NCBI GenBank assembly: GCA_011682535.1
Contig: JAACEL010000002.1
Location: forward strand, 1 to 35,372
Direction of reading: 5' to 3'
DNA length: 35,372 nucleotides
From: Nitrospiraceae bacterium
Lineage (GTDB): Bacteria > Hydrogenedentota > Hydrogenedentia > Hydrogenedentales > SLHB01
A model generated the notes under the pieces. That model made no database searches, was not told the origin of the DNA, and saw only the letters and a program-made list of their open reading frames with translations. Of the stretch, positions 1 through 8,356 are shown one piece after another. The translations under genes and the position numbers were made by a program. Positions within the stretch are counted from its first letter, which is position 1, and every line of letters starts with the position of its first letter.

Positions 1-4
1 CCCT

Positions 5-118
5 GCGGTCGAGATGACAAGTGGGCGGTCGAGATGACAAGTGGGCGGTCGAGATGACAAGTGGGCGGTCGAGATGACAAGTGGGCGGTCGAGACGACAA
101 GTGGGCGGTCGAGATGAC
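5..118. repeat. Tandem array of about 5.5-6 copies of a 20-bp unit (GGTCGAGATGACAAGTGGGC)
   Basis: Direct reading: ggtcgagatgacaagtgggc repeats with exact 20-bp period. One copy carries T>C (gagacgacaa) and the last diverges after gagatgac. The array may continue left of the window. Confidence 0.95.
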
Positions 119-302
119 TGGTGCATGATGTCCCGCCTGATGAACCGGATTTTCACACAATCGCCGTTCACGACTCAATCCTGTTTATCCTGTTATCCCG
201 TCAAGAAGAGATTCGGAAGCAAGCCTCCAAGAAGACTGAAGTACGCTCTTTCCGGATGAACCTCTTTTGGTATCGGTTTCTTCTTCGAGGGGGGTGTCGC
301 GC

Positions 303-2099
303 TTAGGCGCTGCAAGCGGAGGTAATGGCGATCCGCAGCGCTTGGTGGACGCGGAGGTTGTCTTCGCGGTTGGTGCGGACTTCGATGAGGGTGGAGGCGG
401 TCTGGGCGGCCGCGGCGCGGTAGGCGGCCTTGAATTCGGGGAGGGACTCGGGGGCCGCGTATTGCAGGCCGAACAACTCCGCCGCCTTTGCGAAGGTAAG
501 CGCGTGGGGCGTGCCGAAGAGTTCTTCGAAGTGTTCGGGGAAACCGGCGACGGGCAGGAATGAGAAAATGCCGCCGCCGTCATTGTTGACGACGACGAGG
601 GTGACGGGCTGGGGCAACTCGCGCAGCATGGCGAGCGCGTTGAGGTCGTGGAGCAGGGCCAAGTCGCCGAGCAGGGCGGTGACGGGTGTCTGTGCGCCCC
701 GGGCGAATCCCGCGGCGGTAGCGATGTTGCCGTCAATGCCGCTGGCCCCGCGATTGACGGCGACGCGCACCGGCGCGCCATGGGGCGAGGCGAACCGGTC
801 CATGTCGCGTATGGGCATGCTGTTACCGAGGAACAGGGTGTGCCCGGCGGGGATATCGCCAGCCACCGCGCGGGCCACGGTGGGCTCCGTCAGATAGTCG
901 TATTGCGTGAGGGTCTCCGCCACCACGCCGTTCACCGTTTCCGAGAGCCCATACAGGTGGCCGGCCCAGGCCGGATCTTGGGCGGGGGCCATGCCGGATG
1001 CGATGCCGCGGCAAATGCCGGCGCAGAATCGCGCGGGAGACGCTTCGACGCGCAGCGATACCCGATGCGCCGGATCCAGGCGATCGGGATTCTCGTCGAC
1101 GAGGATGTAGTGGCCGGGCGGGCTGTGGTCGAGGAACTGCAGCAGGCGCTTCGATACGAACGCGCCGCCCAGTTGCAGGATCACGTCGGGACGGCAGTCC
1201 TTGGGAATGGCGCCGGTCGAGAGCAGCAGGTCGTAGTGGTGGACAACCGGCGGGGCGGGCGAGCCGAGCCGGAGGCCGGAGGCGATGTCGGCGAACACCG
1301 GCCAGTTGAGCGTCTGGGCGAGTTCGCGCACGGCGGGGCCGGCATCGCCCGGCAGCGCGCCCGCGATGATGAGCCCGTGCCGCGCTCCTCGCAGCAGCTC
1401 GAGGACGCGCTCGTGCGATTCGGTGTCCGCCACGGGATGGGACGGTGCGTATGCCGTGTACGGCGTCTGCGCCGCTTCCCACTTCGCGAGGGGGGCCACG
1501 TAGGGTGCGAAGTCGCGGTCCGTTGCGGTCGGGGCGAGGGGTTCCCGGAACATCGCGTTGACGTGGACGGGGCCGGCGGGGACCCCCGTGGCGCGATGGA
1601 CGGCGTAGTCGATGGTGGTCAACAGGGTCTGGGGGGGCACCGCTTCATCGGGGCACGGCAGCGTGACGTCCCAACGCGTGTAGTGCGAAAAGATGCCCGG
1701 CTGATGGATGGTCTGGTTGGCGCCCGTATCGAGGAGTTCCGGCGGGCGGTCGGCGGTGAGCACGATGAGGGGCACGCGGCTCATGGCCGCTTCGACGATG
1801 GCGGGCAGATAGTTGGCGGCGGCGGTGCCGGAGGTGCATACCAGTGCGGCGGGGCGCTGTGTGGCTTTGGTGTAACCGAGCGCGTGGAACGCGGCGCCGC
1901 GTTCGTCGAAGTGCATGGCGTGGCGCGCGCCCGGGCGCCCGGCGACCGCCAATGCGAGCGGTGCGGAGCGTGAACCGGGGGAGAGACAGAAGAAGCGGAC
2001 TCCGTTCCGGGCCAGTTCTTCGACGATCAAGGCGCTCCAGAGGGCGTTGATGTTGGGTGAGTCGCTGAGGGTCGCTCGCTTTGCCGATTGATCAGTCAT
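303..2099 (-). CDS. menD: 2-succinyl-5-enolpyruvyl-6-hydroxy-3-cyclohexene-1-carboxylate synthase (MenD)
   Basis: 598-aa ORF. N-terminal ALIVEELARNGVRFFCLSPGSRSAPLALA, plus ThDP-enzyme motifs (LVCTSGTAAANYLPAIVEA, GDLALLHDLNAL, VVVNNDGGGIFSFLP) typical of MenD. Adjacent to menF. Confidence 0.95.
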   Translation of the reverse strand: MTDQSAKRATLSDSPNINALWSALIVEELARNGVRFFCLSPGSRSAPLALAVAGRPGARHAMHFDERGAAFHALGYTKATQRPAALVCTSGTAAANYLPAIVEAAMSRVPLIVLTADRPPELLDTGANQTIHQPGIFSHYTRWDVTLPCPDEAVPPQTLLTTIDYAVHRATGVPAGPVHVNAMFREPLAPTATDRDFAPYVAPLAKWEAAQTPYTAYAPSHPVADTESHERVLELLRGARHGLIIAGALPGDAGPAVRELAQTLNWPVFADIASGLRLGSPAPPVVHHYDLLLSTGAIPKDCRPDVILQLGGAFVSKRLLQFLDHSPPGHYILVDENPDRLDPAHRVSLRVEASPARFCAGICRGIASGMAPAQDPAWAGHLYGLSETVNGVVAETLTQYDYLTEPTVARAVAGDIPAGHTLFLGNSMPIRDMDRFASPHGAPVRVAVNRGASGIDGNIATAAGFARGAQTPVTALLGDLALLHDLNALAMLRELPQPVTLVVVNNDGGGIFSFLPVAGFPEHFEELFGTPHALTFAKAAELFGLQYAAPESLPEFKAAYRAAAAQTASTLIEVRTNREDNLRVHQALRIAITSACSA

Positions 2100-3462
2100 C
2101 GTTCGCCACCACGCGTTGGAAAGCTCTCATCTTCGTTTCGATCTCGCGCCATTCCTGTTCGGCCGTTGCCCCGGCGACGATCCCCGCGCCGGAATAGCAA
2201 TACAGACCCAGTCCGTCGACGAGTCCAGAGCGGATCGCGATGGCGAACTCCGAGGAATCCGCGCCGACCCAACCGACGGGTCCGGCGTACCAGCCGCGGT
2301 CGAAGGGCTCCAACTCGCGTATGCACGTCAGCGCTGCTTGAACCGAGTGGCCGCCTACGGCTGGCGTGGGGTGGAGGGCTTCCAGGACGTCGGCATCGCA
2401 ACGGCCTTCGGCCAGCGTGCCTTCGTAGTGGCAGACGAGATGCTGGCAGCTTGACAGTTTCACCAGCGAGAGCGCGTCGTCGGTGTGCACGTCCGTACAC
2501 AGCGCGGAGAACGCGCGGGCGATGCAGTCCATCACGAAGCGATGCTCGCGGAGGTCCTTGTCGCTGTGGAGGAGTTCGTCGGAAAGCTCGGCATCCTCTT
2601 GTTCGGAGTTACCGCGGGGCCGTGTCCCCGCGAGGGCTTCGCTCAGGATCCGGGCGCCGGTCCGCTTGAAGAGGCGCTCGGGCGATGCCCCGAGGAACGC
2701 CGGGCCGCCGTTTGGCTGGAAACAGAACAAAAACGCATCGGCCGCATTCTCCGCGAGCCGGGCGAGCAAATCGATGGGGTCCAGGTCTCCGGAGAACTGG
2801 AACTCAGACTGACGCGCGAGCACGACTTTCTCCATTTCGCCGGCCTCGATCCCGTCGAGCACATGCGCGACGAGGCGGTCCCATTCCTCACGGCCCGGTG
2901 AGTCGGAGCGCGAGTCGAGAGCGGGGAGGGCGATGGGAGCCGGCGGGGGCGGAAGCGCCAGTGTCTCGAAGGCCCGCTGGATCTCGCCGAGTTCGGCTTC
3001 GATTGCCTCGCCACCGCGCCAATAGGCGTTGCAGGCCAACACACACTCACCGCCCTGGGTAAGCACTTCGAATCGGGGTGCGACGAAACGATGGGCGCCG
3101 AACATACGCCATCGGGGATCGGCGGGGGCCAGGTCGTCGAAGCGCATGCCGCCGTAGTAGCGGGCTTCTGGGTGCGCATGGGACAAAGCGGCACGGAGTT
3201 CGCCGAACAGAGCGGCGTAGTCGAGGCGGCCGGCCCCGGTAACGCAGTGGGCCGCCCCAATCCCGGCCATTTCGAACGAGCGCTCGCGATCGAACCAGTA
3301 CGTCTTCTCACCGCCGCGCTGGGCGCGCAGCCAAGCCACTGCGTTCATGCGCGGGATGGGGGCCTCCGCCCGCACCAGGCACGGCGCCGGGTGTTCCGCT
3401 TCGAGCGCCTGCGTGATACTGCCCATGAGCGCATCTCTTGGGAAAGCGGCGGAGTTACTCAT
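2092..3462 (-). CDS. menF: Isochorismate synthase (MenF/EntC family, chorismate-binding)
   Basis: 456-aa ORF with chorismate-binding motifs (FLGASPERLFKRTGARILSEALAGTRPRG, HPTPAVGGHSVQAALTCIRELEPFDRGWYAGPVGWVG). Overlaps the menD start by 8 bp. Confidence 0.93.
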   Translation of the reverse strand: MSNSAAFPRDALMGSITQALEAEHPAPCLVRAEAPIPRMNAVAWLRAQRGGEKTYWFDRERSFEMAGIGAAHCVTGAGRLDYAALFGELRAALSHAHPEARYYGGMRFDDLAPADPRWRMFGAHRFVAPRFEVLTQGGECVLACNAYWRGGEAIEAELGEIQRAFETLALPPPPAPIALPALDSRSDSPGREEWDRLVAHVLDGIEAGEMEKVVLARQSEFQFSGDLDPIDLLARLAENAADAFLFCFQPNGGPAFLGASPERLFKRTGARILSEALAGTRPRGNSEQEDAELSDELLHSDKDLREHRFVMDCIARAFSALCTDVHTDDALSLVKLSSCQHLVCHYEGTLAEGRCDADVLEALHPTPAVGGHSVQAALTCIRELEPFDRGWYAGPVGWVGADSSEFAIAIRSGLVDGLGLYCYSGAGIVAGATAEQEWREIETKMRAFQRVVANDD

Positions 3463-4207
3463 GTGCCTTCTCCGCTTCGTAGAGCGTGGCCACGCCGAAG
3501 GTCAGCGGGACGGCGCGTACGGATTCGAATCCCTGACCGCGGAGGATGTCGCAGAAGGCTTCGCCGTACGGGAAAGATTCCACCGTCCGGTTGAGGTAGC
3601 GATAGGCGTGCGGATTCCCCGAGATGACTCCGCCGACGCGCGGCAGCATGTGGCGGAAGTAGAGCAGGTAGGATGCGCGGACGAAGCGGTTGGGCGGCAG
3701 CGAGAATTCGAGGATACGCAACTGGCCGCCGGGCCGCAACACGCGATACATCTCGCGCAAGGCGCCCGCGACGTCGTGGACGTTACGGATGCCGAACGCG
3801 ATGGTGACCGCGTCGAAGGCGGCATCGGCGCAGGGAATGTGCAAAGCGTCGCCCGCCAGCGTCGAGAGTATGCCACGATGTTGGTCGCGATCCATCTTGT
3901 CCCGGCCGACTGCCAGCATCGCGGTCGCCATGTCCAGTCCGATGCCGCATTGCAGCGAGTCCAGTCCGCGCGCAAGCGTGAGCAACACGTCACCCGTGCC
4001 AGTGGCCACGTCGAGCACGCGCCGCGGGTCGTGGGGCGAGAGACTACGCGCCAATCGGGCGCGCCAAGCCGTGTCCCGCCGGAACGAGAGCAGGCGGTTG
4101 AGCAGATCGTACCGGGGGGCAATGGCGTTGAACATGCCATGCACACTGGCATCCGCGTGTCCGGCGGGCCGGTTGTGCACACTGGCTCTTGGCTTATTCA
4201 TACTCAT
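3455..4207 (-). CDS. menG: Demethylmenaquinone methyltransferase / UbiE-family SAM methyltransferase
   Basis: VHGMFNAIAPRYDLLNRLLSFRRDTAWR, VLDVATGTGDVLLTLA and AFGIRNVHDVAGALREMYRVLRPGG are UbiE/MenG signatures. Start chosen at MSMNKPRAS (ORF extends to 4336). Overlaps menF by 8 bp. Confidence 0.93.
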   Translation of the reverse strand: MSMNKPRASVHNRPAGHADASVHGMFNAIAPRYDLLNRLLSFRRDTAWRARLARSLSPHDPRRVLDVATGTGDVLLTLARGLDSLQCGIGLDMATAMLAVGRDKMDRDQHRGILSTLAGDALHIPCADAAFDAVTIAFGIRNVHDVAGALREMYRVLRPGGQLRILEFSLPPNRFVRASYLLYFRHMLPRVGGVISGNPHAYRYLNRTVESFPYGEAFCDILRGQGFESVRAVPLTFGVATLYEAEKAHE

Positions 4208-4278
4208 TATCTTGAGTTCTCCGCCCCTTGGGGTGAGAGAGTCGATGCTACGTCCCCACGACCGCGAATTCAACCCGG

Positions 4279-5016
4279 TCACCTGCCGCCGCGCTGCGCA
4301 CGCAAGGTCGAGAACAAGACGCGCCACACGCGCCACGAGTCGCGAACCTTTCGAAAGTGCGACGAGGCGTTACCCGGGTCGTAGAGGGTTCGGATCGGGA
4401 GTGAGGCGATGGTGTATCCGCCGCGCACGGCCCGAATCAGGATGGCCATTTCCGTTTCGTAACGGCCGCCCGGAATGTGGGCGATGATGTCTTCCAGGAA
4501 GCGCCGCGAGTGGAGCCGGAAGCCCGATTGGGTATCGGGGATGCGGCAGCGCAAGAGCAGCGCTGAGAGGGCGGCCGTGCAGCGGTTTCCGAACCAACTG
4601 GCCCAAGGAACGTTCTGTTGTCCAAAAGTTCGCATGCCGATCAATAGGTCGGCTTTCTGGCTTCGGAAACCTTCGTATAACGCAGAGAGTTCCGCGGTGT
4701 CGTGCTGACCGTCCGCGTCGACGACGGCGACGCAGTCGATAGCAGGCTCGTTGAGCGCGGTGCGGAACCCCATGATCAGTGCTTCACCTTTGCCACGGTT
4801 CTCGGGCTGGGTTTCGATGCGCGCGGGGAGATCGCGGATCGCGTCCACCCCGCCGTCGGTGCTGCCGTCGTCGACGACGACGACGTGTTCAGTGACACAC
4901 AGTGCGCCTTCAACCACGGGTCTGAGTTTTTCTCCGGCGTTGTAGCAGGGGATTACGACCGCCAAGGTGGTGTTGGACGGCGCCGTGTCGTGTTGGGGCG
5001 ATCGGGACCTGCTCAT
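4279..5016 (-). CDS. Family 2 glycosyltransferase
   Basis: Start at MSRSRSPQHD (5016). GT2 motifs TLAVVIPCYNAGEKL, VVVDDGSTDGG, AVVDADGQHD, SGFRLHSRRFLEDI. The N-terminal part of the listed 402-aa ORF is an off-frame read over the neighbouring gene. Confidence 0.9.
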   Translation of the reverse strand: MSRSRSPQHDTAPSNTTLAVVIPCYNAGEKLRPVVEGALCVTEHVVVVDDGSTDGGVDAIRDLPARIETQPENRGKGEALIMGFRTALNEPAIDCVAVVDADGQHDTAELSALYEGFRSQKADLLIGMRTFGQQNVPWASWFGNRCTAALSALLLRCRIPDTQSGFRLHSRRFLEDIIAHIPGGRYETEMAILIRAVRGGYTIASLPIRTLYDPGNASSHFRKVRDSWRVWRVLFSTLRAQRGGR

Positions 5017-5024
5017 GGCGGCAA

Positions 5025-5684
5025 CTACCCCGCCTGTTCGCTGGGCGGTTTTGCGAGGAGGCCTTTCGCATGCAGACTGGCCTGAGCGACGAGGTTGGCG
5101 ATCGTCTCGGCATGCTCGAAGATCTCGGTGGACAGTTTGTCCACCTCGGCGTTTTCGGGCAGGCTGAGGGTGAGCATGTCCACGCTGGCGTAAATGGCCT
5201 GAAGCGGGTTGTTGACGGCGTGGGACAGCTTGGCGAAGGTCTTGAGTACCTCTTCCGGGCTGGGCGCGTGGTTGCCTCGGCTTTGGGTCAGTTCCCGTTG
5301 CAGAGCGTTGATGCGTAGCGTAGCACGCACCCAGGCGCGCAGGGCGATGTCTTCGACCGGTTTGAGCAGATAACCTTCGGCGCCGGCCTCGAGGCCGGCC
5401 TGGATACTCGAGTCGTCCTGGCGGATGGCCGACATCAGGATCACGGGGATGTGGGCCGTCTTGGGTTTTTCTTTCAGGTGACGGCACACGCTGATGCCGT
5501 CCATCCCGGTCATGACCACGTCAAGCAGAACCAGATCGAAGGATGGATCGGCTTCGATCGCCTGGATCGCGGCGTCGCCACTCTCGACCAAGAACGGCTC
5601 GTAGCCGTCTTCTTCAAGGAGTGCACGCAGGATGCGCAAGTTGATGCGATCATCGTCTGCTACGAGTACTCTGACGGTAGCCAT
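5025..5684 (-). CDS. Response regulator: N-terminal REC domain plus C-terminal histidine-kinase DHp-like helix region, no ATPase domain
   Basis: MATVRVLVADDDRINLRILRALLEEDGYEP...DLVLLDVVMTGMDGISVCRHLK...PVILMSA is a REC domain. KTFAKLSHAVNNPLQAIYASVDML resembles a HisKA H-box. The ORF then ends. Confidence 0.88.
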   Translation of the reverse strand: MATVRVLVADDDRINLRILRALLEEDGYEPFLVESGDAAIQAIEADPSFDLVLLDVVMTGMDGISVCRHLKEKPKTAHIPVILMSAIRQDDSSIQAGLEAGAEGYLLKPVEDIALRAWVRATLRINALQRELTQSRGNHAPSPEEVLKTFAKLSHAVNNPLQAIYASVDMLTLSLPENAEVDKLSTEIFEHAETIANLVAQASLHAKGLLAKPPSEQAG

Positions 5685-5875
5685 TGGGCAACGGTCCCTG
5701 ACGTGCTAAGATCATCGGTACAGCCAAGGCCATACTATACCACGCGCGCGCGAATGGTCAATTGTCGTCGTGGGTTCCCCACATAGGCATATTGCACGGC
5801 GTAGGAGGGAGTGACATACTACGCGGCCAAGTGGAACGATTGGGCCGGGCTGAGTGATCGGAGGAGCGCCGTAAC

Positions 5876-7219
5876 GTGGAACGTCTTCGTAAGTGGGTTG
5901 AAGAGGGGCAGGTCGAGACGGTGATCGTGGCCGGGATCGACTTGCAGGGGCGGCTCTATGGCAAGCGCTGTGGGGCGCGTGTGCTTGTGCGTGACCTCAC
6001 CGATGGCGTGCACACGTGCGACTGCAACTTCGGTTGGGACGTCGAGCGGATGCTGATCCCCGGGCTGGACTTCACGGGGTGGCACACGGGTTACGGCGAC
6101 ATGGTGGCCGTGCCGGATTGGGCGACGTTGCGTCTGTGTCCCTGGTTTCCCAAGACGGCCTTGGTGCTGTGCGACACGTGTACAGCCGATGGGGCTCTCA
6201 TCCCTATCGCGCCGCGTTCGATTCTTCGGGGTCAGTTGGACCGCGCGGTCGAGGCCGGGTTCACCGTCAAGGCCGCGTCGGAGCTTGAGTTCTTCCTCTT
6301 TCGCGAGACGCTGGAGAGTTCGCGCGCCAAGGACTATGCCGGACTCGAAACCATCTCCAGTTATATCAGCGATTATTCGATATTCCGCTCCTCGATGGAC
6401 GAGTGGCTGCTGGGCGATCTGCGCCGGAACCTCGATGAAGCCGGGATTGAGATCGAGTGCAGCAAGTCCGAGTGGGGCCATGGCCAACAGGAGATCAACC
6501 TCGTCTATACCGACGCGCTGGAAATGGCCGACCGCCATTGCGTGTTCAAGAACGCCGTGCGCGAGATGGCGGCGCTGAAGGGTGTACAGGCGTCGTTCAT
6601 GGCCAAATGGCACAGCGAGCATTCTTCCAGTGGCTGCCACGTTCACATGAGCCTGTGGAAAGACGGCGCCCCCGCTTTCTTCGATGCGGACGCCGACCAC
6701 CACATGTCGTCCACGATGCGGCATTTCCTGGGTGGCATGATGACGCTGGCGCGCGACCTGCAACTGTTCTACGCGCCGACGATCAACTCGTACAAACGAT
6801 ATGCCGACGAGACCTTCGCGCCCACGACGATTACGTGGGGCGGCGACAACCGCACCGTGGGGTTCCGCACCTGCGGGCATGGCGCGTCCACCCGCGTCGA
6901 AAATCGGATACCGGGCGCCGACGTCAACGGGCCGCTCGCCTATGCGGCCATGCTCGCGTCGGGGTTGTACGGAATCGAGCACGAGTTGGAGCCGGTCGGG
7001 CCTTTCGTGGAAGCGAACGCCTACGCCGAGTCTGACGCACCCCGCGTACACCGTGGTCTGCGGGACGCGGCCGATGCATTGGAGACCAGCGGGGTGGCCC
7101 GCGAGTTGCTCGGCGATGATGTGGTCGATCACTACGTGGCCGTGGCGCGGTGGGAAATCGAGGCGTTTGATTCGTCGGTGACGGACTGGGAGCGCCGTCG
7201 CTATTTCGAATTGATCTGA
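5876..7219 (+). CDS. Glutamine synthetase family protein (PuuA / gamma-glutamylamine ligase-like)
   Basis: 447 aa, GTG start. Motifs ELEFFLFRETLE, GHGQQEINLVYTDALEMADRHCVFKNAVRE, SSGCHVHMSLW, APTINSYKRY, TRVENRIPGADVN match the GS catalytic domain. Confidence 0.9.
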   Translation: MERLRKWVEEGQVETVIVAGIDLQGRLYGKRCGARVLVRDLTDGVHTCDCNFGWDVERMLIPGLDFTGWHTGYGDMVAVPDWATLRLCPWFPKTALVLCDTCTADGALIPIAPRSILRGQLDRAVEAGFTVKAASELEFFLFRETLESSRAKDYAGLETISSYISDYSIFRSSMDEWLLGDLRRNLDEAGIEIECSKSEWGHGQQEINLVYTDALEMADRHCVFKNAVREMAALKGVQASFMAKWHSEHSSSGCHVHMSLWKDGAPAFFDADADHHMSSTMRHFLGGMMTLARDLQLFYAPTINSYKRYADETFAPTTITWGGDNRTVGFRTCGHGASTRVENRIPGADVNGPLAYAAMLASGLYGIEHELEPVGPFVEANAYAESDAPRVHRGLRDAADALETSGVARELLGDDVVDHYVAVARWEIEAFDSSVTDWERRRYFELI

Positions 7220-7264
7220 GCCCGAACGTCGGGCGGCGTATTGTGGCGCGCCCGAAGTGCTTGG
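7220..7264 (+). repeat. Copy 1 of a stop-codon-adjacent dispersed repeat (GCCCGAACGtCGGGcGGCGTATTGTGGCGCGCCCGAAGTGCTTGG)
   Basis: Same about 45-bp sequence recurs at 23901, 31544 and 33392, always just downstream of a + strand stop codon. Confidence 0.85.
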
Positions 7265-7272
7265 TCGAGGAC

Positions 7273-7433
7273 TAGAGCGTTTCACGATTGAGATGTCGTC
7301 TATCTGCGACAGTGAGGACAAGGCTGACAAGGAACAAGAACGCAGCCATAGCGAGTTAAGGCGAGTTCTTGTGACGCGGGCGGCCGATGCCGCAACAAGC
7401 AGATTGGCGACAGATGAATCGTGAAACGCTCTA
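7273..7433. mobile_element. MITE-like element, 161 bp, 17-bp perfect terminal inverted repeats, TA ends
   Basis: TAGAGCGTTTCACGATT (7273-7289) is the exact reverse complement of AATCGTGAAACGCTCTA (7417-7433). Imperfect pairing continues to about 34 bp. Internal inverted repeat acaagaac/gttcttgt. No ORF. Confidence 0.75.
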
Positions 7434-7520
7434 AGCTTGCCGCGCGCGCCACGACGGATCTGTCGGGATTCCCCGGGACAGAACCGATATTGCAGTAGAA
7501 GTCGAAGGGAGGAGTGGAAC

Positions 7521-8279
7521 ATGAGACTGAAAAACAAGGTCGCCATTATTACGGGAGCGGGCATGGGCATGGGGCGCGAAGCCGCCCTGTTGTTCGCCAA
7601 GCAGAAGGCGAAGGTCATCGTTTTCGACATCGACAAGAAGGCCGGTGGCGAGACGGCACGCTTGATTCGCAAGGCGGGCGGCGAGGCGTTGTTCGTGCAG
7701 GGCGACGTGAGCGACGAGGCCGACGTCAAGAAGGCCATTCAGAAGGGCGTGAAGAAGTTTGGCGGCCTTCACATTTTGTATTCCAACGCTGGGGTGCTGT
7801 GGAAAGATCGCGATAAATCCGTCATCGACACGACGGTGGCGAACTGGGATCTCGTCCAGGCGATCAACCTGCGCGGGCCATTTCTGTTGACCAAACACGG
7901 GATCCCCGAACTGCGGAAGTCGGGCGGCGGCTCGATTATCCTGGTGGGTTCGATCTCGGCATTGGCGGGATTCACGTTGGCGCAGGACTCGTATACCTGC
8001 GCAAAAGGCGCGATGCTGTCTTTGGCGAAGTCGCTTGCCGTACAGTTCGGCTCCGACAACATCCGCTGCAACGTGATTCATCCGGGCATGATCGACACGC
8101 CATTGCAGGAGGTCTACTTCACCGAAGCCGAGTTGAAGGAGATCGGCGACTCGATCCCGATCCGCCGGATCGGCAAGGCGCGCGATATTGCCAATGCCGC
8201 GCTCTTTCTGGCCTCCGACGAATCGAGCTTCATGACCGGCGCGGAGATGATCGTGGACGGCGGATTCATCGCCACGTAA
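7521..8279 (+). CDS. SDR-family NAD(P)-dependent oxidoreductase
   Basis: MRLKNKVAIITGAGMGMGREAALLFAKQKAKVIVFDID, YSNAG, catalytic SYTCAKGAM (YxxxK), C-terminal MTGAEMIVDGGFIAT. RBS-like gggagga upstream of ATG at 7521. Confidence 0.95.
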   Translation: MRLKNKVAIITGAGMGMGREAALLFAKQKAKVIVFDIDKKAGGETARLIRKAGGEALFVQGDVSDEADVKKAIQKGVKKFGGLHILYSNAGVLWKDRDKSVIDTTVANWDLVQAINLRGPFLLTKHGIPELRKSGGGSIILVGSISALAGFTLAQDSYTCAKGAMLSLAKSLAVQFGSDNIRCNVIHPGMIDTPLQEVYFTEAELKEIGDSIPIRRIGKARDIANAALFLASDESSFMTGAEMIVDGGFIAT

Positions 8280-8301
8280 CCGCCGAAATGTGCTAACAAA
8301 C

Positions 8302-8337
8302 AACTCCCGGGACCGGTATTGGCCAGTCCCGGGAGTT
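8302..8337. terminator. Bidirectional stem-loop terminator between convergent genes
   Basis: 12-bp perfect arms AACTCCCGGGAC / GTCCCGGGAGTT with 12-nt loop, T-containing flanks on both sides, between the SDR (+) and DUF4091 (-) stops. Confidence 0.85.
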
Positions 8338-8356
8338 TCGTTTTGCTGTGCGGCGC

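Noticed and set aside
1-120. Possible CRISPR array
   Set aside because: The 20-bp units are directly tandem with no spacers.
648-1973. 441-aa plus-strand ORF antisense to menD
   Set aside because: Shadow ORF; menD is unambiguous on the other strand.
5819-7738. 639-aa minus-strand ORF antisense to the glutamine synthetase
   Set aside because: High-GC shadow ORF: low-complexity, His/Arg/Gly-rich translation without domain motifs, while the opposite strand encodes a clear GS.
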